Shown piece by piece: positions 59,410 to 64,000 of a DNA stretch of 64,000 nt (the stretch's first letter is position 1; each line of letters starts with the position of its first letter). Origin of the DNA: Beijerinckiaceae bacterium (lineage in GTDB: Bacteria; Pseudomonadota; Alphaproteobacteria; Rhizobiales; Beijerinckiaceae). The DNA lies in assembly GCA_947370975.1 (NCBI GenBank), contig CANBNG010000018.1, positions 1 through 64,000 of the forward strand. Direction: 5' to 3'. The notes under the pieces were generated by a model, which saw only the letters and a program-made list of their open reading frames with translations, was not told where the DNA came from and made no database searches. The translations under genes and the position numbers were made by a program.

Positions 59410-61776
59410 TTATTCCGCAGCGGCGCGTTGCGCGCCCTTCTGGATTGCCCGCCAGACGGCCAGCGGCGTCGCCGGCATGGCAATATCCTCGTGGCCGATG
59501 GCATCCGTGATCGCATTCATCACGGCCGGGGGCGCAGCAATGGCGCCAGCCTCGCCGCAGCCCTTGATGCCAAGCGGATTGGAGGGGCAACGCGTCTGCG
59601 TCATGCCAACCTGATAGGCCGGCAGATCGCTTGCACGCGGCATGGAATAATCCATGTAGCTCGCCGTGACGAGCTGGCCCGAGGCATCGTAAACCGCGCC
59701 TTCATGCAGCGCCTGACCGACACCCTGCGCAATACCGCCATGAACCTGGCCCTCGACGATCATCGGATTGATGACCACGCCGAAATCATCCACCGCCGTC
59801 CAGCGATCGATGCGGGTGACGCCGGTCGCCGGATCGATCTCCAGCTCGCAAATATGCACGCCCGCCGGGAAGGTGAAATTGGTCGGATCCCAGAAGGCGC
59901 TTTCCTTCAGGCCCGGTTCCAGATCCTGCCCGTTGAACTTGTGCGCGATATAGGCCTGCAAAGCGACCGAGGCGAAGTCGATCTCCTTGTCGGTGCCACG
60001 CACGGAGAATTTGCCGTCCTTGAAATCGATATCCTCGGCAGAGGCCTCGAGCACGAAGCCCGCGACTTTCTTCGCCTTGGTCTCGATCTTGTCGAGCGCC
60101 TTGGAGAGAGCCGACATGCCGACCGCGCCAGAGCGCGAGCCATAGGTGCCCATGCCCATCTGCACCTTGTCGGTGTCACCATGGATGATCGACACATTGT
60201 CGATGGAAATGCCGAGCCGTTCGGAGACAAGCTGCGCGAAGGTCGTCTCGTGCCCCTGCCCGTGCGAATGGGAGCCGGTGAGAATTTCCACAGTGCCGAC
60301 CGGATTGACCCGCACTTCGGCCGATTCCCAAAGCCCGACACCCGCGCCAAGCGAGCCCACTGCCGCCGAAGGCGCAATGCCGCAAGCCTCGATATAAGCA
60401 GAAATACCGACGCCGCGGAGCAGGCCCTTGCGTGCAGATTCCGCCTTTCGCGCAGGCACATTCGCATAATCGGCCATGTCCAGCGCCTTGGCCAGCGAAG
60501 CCGGATAATCGCCCGCGTCATAGCACATGATGACCGGCGTCTGATGCGGGAAGGAGGTGACGAAATTCTTCGAGCGGAAGGCCGCCGGATCCTGCCCGGT
60601 TTCGCGCGCGGCAATTTCCATCAGCCGCTCGATCACGAAGGTCGCCTCGGGACGGCCAGCGCCGCGATAGGCATCGACAGGCGCCGTGTTCGTATAAACG
60701 CCATCGACCTCGCAATAGATGGCCGGAATGGCATATTGGCCCGACAGCAGCGGCGCGTAGAGATAGGTCGGCACAGCCGACGAGAAGGTGGAGAGATAAG
60801 CGCCAAGATTGGCCGTCGTATGCACGCGCAGGCCCAAAATCCTGCCCGCAGCGTCGAGCGCCATCTCGGCATGGGTGACATGGTCGCGCCCGTGCGCATC
60901 CGACAGGAATGCCTCGGTGCGGTCCGACGTCCATTTCACAGGCCGCCCCACCTTCTTGGCAGCCCAGACGCAGACCGTCTCCTCTGCGTAAATGAAAATC
61001 TTCGAGCCAAAGCCGCCCCCGACATCGGGCGCGATCACGCGCAGCTTGTGCTCGGGCGCAATGCCGATGAAGGCCGAGAGAACGAGGCGCGCGACATGGG
61101 GATTCTGGCTCGTCGTATAGAGCGTGAACGCATCATTGCCGGAATCGTAATCGCCGACCGCCGCGCGCGGCTCCATCGGATTGGGGATGAGGCGATTGTT
61201 GACGAGATCGATTTTCGTCACATGCGCGGCCTTGGCGAAAGCCGCCTGCGTTGCGCCCTCATCGCCGATCGCCCAGCGATAGACGGCATTGTCGGGCGCA
61301 ACCTCATGCACCACAGGCGCGCCGGGCTGTGTCGCGTTTGCGGTAGCGACATTGGCAGGCAGGACGGCATATTCGACATTGATCTTTTCAAGCGCATCGC
61401 GCGCCTGGTCCAGCGTATCGGCGATGACGACTGCAACGTGATCGCCGACGTAGCGCACCTTGCCCTGGGCAAGTGCTGGATGGCTGCCGGCCTTCATCGG
61501 CTCGCCATCCTTGGAATGGATCATCCAGCCGCAGATGAGGCCGCCGATCTTGTCGGCGGCAAGATCATCGCCCGTGAAGATCGCGACCACGCCCGGCATG
61601 GCGAGCGCCGCAGCCGTATCGATCCGGAGGATGTCGGCATGGGCATGGGGTGAGCGCAGGAAGGCCGCATGAGCCTGGCCATAGCGGTTCACATCGTCGG
61701 TATATTGGCCCTTGCCGGTGATGAAACGGAAATCTTCCTTGCGCCGCACGGACGCGCCAATGCCGGTTGCACTCAT
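59410..61776 (-). CDS. coxL: Form II (AYRGAGR) molybdenum hydroxylase large subunit CoxL
   Basis: A 788-residue molybdopterin subunit. The active-site loop reads AYRGAGR at 369-375, the form II signature, in place of AYRCSFR of true form I CO dehydrogenases, so the copper-binding cysteine is absent. The catalytic Glu742 is in GIKGCGEAGAIAAP. The family N-terminus (FITGKGQYTDDV) and DVGGGFGSKIF are present. GGAGG precedes the ATG. Form II enzymes have been linked to CO oxidation in some species but are often of unknown substrate; the substrate here cannot be read from sequence. Confidence 0.92.
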   Translation of the reverse strand: MSATGIGASVRRKEDFRFITGKGQYTDDVNRYGQAHAAFLRSPHAHADILRIDTAAALAMPGVVAIFTGDDLAADKIGGLICGWMIHSKDGEPMKAGSHPALAQGKVRYVGDHVAVVIADTLDQARDALEKINVEYAVLPANVATANATQPGAPVVHEVAPDNAVYRWAIGDEGATQAAFAKAAHVTKIDLVNNRLIPNPMEPRAAVGDYDSGNDAFTLYTTSQNPHVARLVLSAFIGIAPEHKLRVIAPDVGGGFGSKIFIYAEETVCVWAAKKVGRPVKWTSDRTEAFLSDAHGRDHVTHAEMALDAAGRILGLRVHTTANLGAYLSTFSSAVPTYLYAPLLSGQYAIPAIYCEVDGVYTNTAPVDAYRGAGRPEATFVIERLMEIAARETGQDPAAFRSKNFVTSFPHQTPVIMCYDAGDYPASLAKALDMADYANVPARKAESARKGLLRGVGISAYIEACGIAPSAAVGSLGAGVGLWESAEVRVNPVGTVEILTGSHSHGQGHETTFAQLVSERLGISIDNVSIIHGDTDKVQMGMGTYGSRSGAVGMSALSKALDKIETKAKKVAGFVLEASAEDIDFKDGKFSVRGTDKEIDFASVALQAYIAHKFNGQDLEPGLKESAFWDPTNFTFPAGVHICELEIDPATGVTRIDRWTAVDDFGVVINPMIVEGQVHGGIAQGVGQALHEGAVYDASGQLVTASYMDYSMPRASDLPAYQVGMTQTRCPSNPLGIKGCGEAGAIAAPPAVMNAITDAIGHEDIAMPATPLAVWRAIQKGAQRAAAE

Positions 61777-61883
61777 CTGTTTCCTCCAGAGAAGTGGCCG
61801 GTTCGCAAGGACTTTCCCGAGCGTCCAGCTCTTGATCTTCGTTTTGAAAGGTGTGTCGAAAAAACAAAAAAAACAGCAGCTGA

Positions 61884-62375
61884 TTATTCAGCTGCCGCCT
61901 TGGTCGTTCCCGCCATCGCCTCTGCGCCGTAATGAACGGCCTTGACGATGTTGTGGTAGCCGGTGCACCGGCAAATATTGCCCTCGAGCTCCTCGCGGAT
62001 CGTCTGGTCGTCGAGGTTCGTGCCCTTGCGATTGACCATGTCGACCGCGGTCATGATCATGCCCGGCGTGCAGAAGCCGCATTGCAGACCGTGATGATCG
62101 CGGAACGCCGCCTGCATCGGATGCAGCTCCTGGCCATGAGCCAGACCCTCGATGGTGGTGATGTGCGAGCCATCAACGCCAAGTGCGAGCAGCGTGCAGG
62201 ATTTCATCGCCTTGCCGTCAACATGGACGGTGCAGCAGCCGCATTGCGTGGTGTCGCAGCCGACATGCGTGCCGGTGAGGCGGAGCTCTTCGCGCAGGAA
62301 CTGAGCCAGCAAGGTGCGCGGATCGATATCGCGACTGACCAACTTGCCGTTCACCGTCATGGATACGGTGGCCAT
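61884..62375 (-). CDS. coxS: Mo-hydroxylase [2Fe-2S] subunit CoxS
   Basis: A 163-residue iron-sulfur subunit with all eight ligands: Cys40, Cys45, Cys48 and Cys60 (plant-type cluster) and Cys99, Cys102, Cys135 and Cys137 (CGFCTPG and CRCTGYHN, the XDH-type cluster). It relays electrons from the molybdenum site to CoxM. ATG 62375 is chosen because GGAGGA stands 6 bases before it; ATG 62381 lies two codons upstream, right against that ribosome site. It lies 173 bases after coxG and 107 before coxL. Confidence 0.95.
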   Translation of the reverse strand: MATVSMTVNGKLVSRDIDPRTLLAQFLREELRLTGTHVGCDTTQCGCCTVHVDGKAMKSCTLLALGVDGSHITTIEGLAHGQELHPMQAAFRDHHGLQCGFCTPGMIMTAVDMVNRKGTNLDDQTIREELEGNICRCTGYHNIVKAVHYGAEAMAGTTKAAAE

Positions 62376-62548
62376 GTGCATTCCTCCATTGCTGCCGGTT
62401 CTTGAAATGCCGGCGGGGTGGCGACCCGACGCCGCGCTGATGCGCGCGTTCGCCGGGTGGCGCCAGATATGTTTCAAGTTTGCTATGACCGCAGCGCGGC
62501 GGTCAAGCCGGACATCCATCACTTAAGTCGGAGCCCGGCCTCTGGCCT

Positions 62549-63007
62549 TCAGCCGGCCTTCACCGCTTCCGCGAAATTGGTGAAGAACTGGTCGGCGGTC
62601 TTCTTGGCGACGCCATCGATGAGGCGCGCGCCGAGCTGGGCGATCTTGCCGCCGACATTGGCCTCGACGCTGTAGCTGAGCAGGCAGCCCGGTGCGCCGT
62701 CCGGCAGGTCGCTGAGCGAAACCTGCGCGCCGCCCTTGGCAAAACCGGCCACGCCGCCCTCGCCCTGGCCGCTGATGCGGTAGCCGTTCGGCGGATCGAG
62801 ATCGGTGAGCTCCACGCTGCCCTTGAAGGTGGCGCCAACGGGGCCGACTTTCAGTTTCACGACGGCGGTAAAGCCGGTGTCGCTCGTCTTGTCGAGAGTC
62901 TGGCAACCGGGGATGCAGGCCTTGAGCACTTCGGCATCGTTGAGCTTAGCCCAGACGGTTTCGCGGTCAGCCGGGAGAGCAACCTCGCCCTTCATCGTCA
63001 TCGCCAT
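62549..63007 (-). CDS. coxG: CoxG-like SRPBCC-domain protein
   Basis: A 152-residue protein of the CoxG family with EVALPADRETVWAKLNDAEV at the start, then KACIPGCQTLDK and the family's GPVGATFKGSVELTDLD; SRPBCC fold expected. In Oligotropha CoxG recruits CO dehydrogenase to the membrane through a C-terminal tail. Here the protein stops after the core domain (FTNFAEAVKAG), so the hydrophobic tail is missing and that role is unlikely in the same form. GGAGG precedes ATG 63007. First gene of the cox series and divergent from the enol-lactonase gene. Confidence 0.9.
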   Translation of the reverse strand: MAMTMKGEVALPADRETVWAKLNDAEVLKACIPGCQTLDKTSDTGFTAVVKLKVGPVGATFKGSVELTDLDPPNGYRISGQGEGGVAGFAKGGAQVSLSDLPDGAPGCLLSYSVEANVGGKIAQLGARLIDGVAKKTADQFFTNFAEAVKAG

Positions 63008-63155
63008 GCATAATCCTCCAGTTTTGCATCAGGGGCCCGGCGCTCCGGCCGGTTGCCCGGCCCCTCCGGTTGCGCTCACCGCCCCGGAAGGTTATGCGCT
63101 TTTGCCGCGCCCTATACTTTAGGTGTTAAAGCCCGCACGCGGGAGGAGCAAGAGC

Positions 63156-64000
63156 ATGGGACAGTTGAACATCGGTTCAGAGAGCTTTCGCGTCGAAATT
63201 GAGGGGCCGGAGGATGGGCCCGTCCTGATGCTGTCGAATTCTTTGGGCACGGACCTGCATATGTGGGATCCGCAGATGCCGGCGCTGACCCAGCGCTTCC
63301 GCATCGTGCGCTATGATTCTCGCGGCCATGGCGGCTCGGTCGCAGATACCGGCCCCTATTCCATCGCCATGCTCGGTCGCGATGCGCTGGCCATCATGGA
63401 TGCGCTCGATCTGCACAAGGTGAACTGGCTCGGTCTCTCCATGGGCGGCATGGTCGGCCAATGGCTGCTCGCCCACGCCGGCCACCGCATCGAGCGCGCC
63501 GTGCTCTCCAACACGTCCTCCTACATGCCTGACGCCCGTCCCTGGAATGCGCGCATCCTCACGGTGCAAAAATCGGGCATGGCCTCGGTCGCGCAGACGG
63601 TTGTCGATCGCTGGTTCACCCCGGAATTCCAGGGGCGCGATCCGGCGGCTGTCGAACGCATCGCCACCATGCTGCGGACGACGCCCGCGCTAGGCTATAT
63701 CGCCGCCTGCGCCGCCGTGCGCGACATGGACCAGCGCGAGAGCGTGCGCAGCGCAAGACGCCCGACGCTCGTCATCGCCGGCTCACGCGATCCTGCCACG
63801 CCAGCGGCTCTGGGCCGCGAGATCGCCAAGGCCATTCCGGGCGCAGCCTATGTCGAACTTGATGCCGCCCATCTTTCCAACATCGAGCAGCCGGAAGCCT
63901 TCACTGCGGCCGTCATCAAATTCTTCACGGCTCCGGCCCGCAAGGCGGCAGTGAAGAAGAAGCCTGCTGCGAAAAAGGTTGTTGCTAAAAAGTCCCCTGC
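63156..64000 (+). CDS. pcaD: 3-oxoadipate enol-lactonase-like alpha/beta hydrolase, 3' end cut off
   Basis: 281 codons are visible and the frame is still open at base 64000. The alpha/beta hydrolase core has nucleophile Ser95 (GLSMGG), acid Asp in AGSRDPATP and His in LDAAHLSNIEQP; the N-terminal LMLSNSLGTDLHMWDPQ and later MPDARPWNAR fit PcaD, which opens 3-oxoadipate enol-lactone in protocatechuate breakdown. After the normal family end (about 262) the protein continues with a Lys/Ala-rich tail (AAVKKKPAAKKVVAKK). GGGAGGAG stands 8 bases before ATG 63156, and a TATACT -10-like element is at 63113. Divergent from coxG. Substrate is by family inference. Confidence 0.85.
   Translation, partial: MGQLNIGSESFRVEIEGPEDGPVLMLSNSLGTDLHMWDPQMPALTQRFRIVRYDSRGHGGSVADTGPYSIAMLGRDALAIMDALDLHKVNWLGLSMGGMVGQWLLAHAGHRIERAVLSNTSSYMPDARPWNARILTVQKSGMASVAQTVVDRWFTPEFQGRDPAAVERIATMLRTTPALGYIAACAAVRDMDQRESVRSARRPTLVIAGSRDPATPAALGREIAKAIPGAAYVELDAAHLSNIEQPEAFTAAVIKFFTAPARKAAVKKKPAAKKVVAKKSP

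Noticed and set aside
59428..61653. 741-codon plus-strand open frame
   Set aside because: Antisense to coxL, whose active-site motifs and ribosome site are unmistakable.
59410..61776. True form I CO dehydrogenase
   Set aside because: The active-site loop is AYRGAGR, not AYRCSFR, so the copper-binding Cys is absent.

Overview
The window is GC-rich chromosomal DNA of an alphaproteobacterium, almost certainly of the order Hyphomicrobiales (Rhizobiales). The order-level markers are FlbT and FlaF, the flagellar regulator FtcR, the rhizobial motor accessory proteins MotC and MotE, a short FlgD, an IalB-family protein and a CtrA-type promoter site. Genus and species cannot be read from the sequence.

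Layout. (1) 1-1781: right end of an integrative element, with a compact operon of two small unknown genes, an excisionase-like HTH gene and a tyrosine recombinase that points at the 3' end of tRNA-Leu(UAA) (1782-1865). (2) 1978-9011: a 2169-residue autotransporter with a Gly-rich passenger and 98-residue tandem repeats, preceded by an IalB-like periplasmic protein. (3) 9107-13933: a group III truncated haemoglobin, then a MmeI-like type IIL restriction-modification enzyme translationally coupled to a GIY-YIG protein whose reading frame is stopped exactly at the GIY tyrosine; palindromic repeats lie on both sides of this pair. (4) 13934-19891: housekeeping genes (xanthine phosphoribosyltransferase, MoCF/CinA-like protein, FkbM methyltransferase, methionine aminopeptidase, RadC-like protein, a GGDEF/degenerate-EAL protein and a small unknown protein). 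(5) 19930-52188: an almost uninterrupted flagellar supercluster. On the minus strand, in transcription order: motA-fliM-fliN-fliG-flhB-orf-flgB-flgC-fliE-flgG-flgA-flgI-motE-flgH-fliL-fliP; fliC; fliF-fliH-motB-motC-fliK-lytic transglycosylase; ftcR; flgE-flgK-flgL-flaF-flbT-flgD-fliQ-flhA-fliR-fliJ-flgJ-flgN-like-orf. A short plus-strand operon (DUF1217 gene-flgF-fliI) diverges from motA. (6) 52189-63007: an unknown membrane protein, an SDR protein, and a complete molybdenum hydroxylase locus of the form II (AYRGAGR) CO-dehydrogenase-like type: coxG, coxS, coxL, coxM, coxD, coxE, two XdhC-family proteins, a MoCF-domain protein and a MocA-like nucleotidyltransferase. (7) 63156-64000: a divergent, truncated 3-oxoadipate enol-lactonase-like gene.

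How the parts work together. The flagellar genes encode nearly all of the basal body, export gate, rod, hook, switch and stator. Many neighbours overlap by ATGA or TAATG, which points to translational coupling. FtcR, with a TTAA-N7-TTAA site upstream, is the likely entry point of cell-cycle control, and FlbT/FlaF set flagellin synthesis. FlgJ carries only a rod-binding domain, so the separate SLT enzyme is the likely wall-opening partner. In the molybdenum locus CoxS, CoxM and CoxL form the enzyme; CoxD/CoxE, the XdhC pair and the MocA/MoCF proteins are expected to make and insert the cofactor. The least explained parts are the RM/GIY-YIG pair with its inactivating stop, the repeat-rich autotransporter, and three unknown proteins embedded in or beside the flagellar operons.
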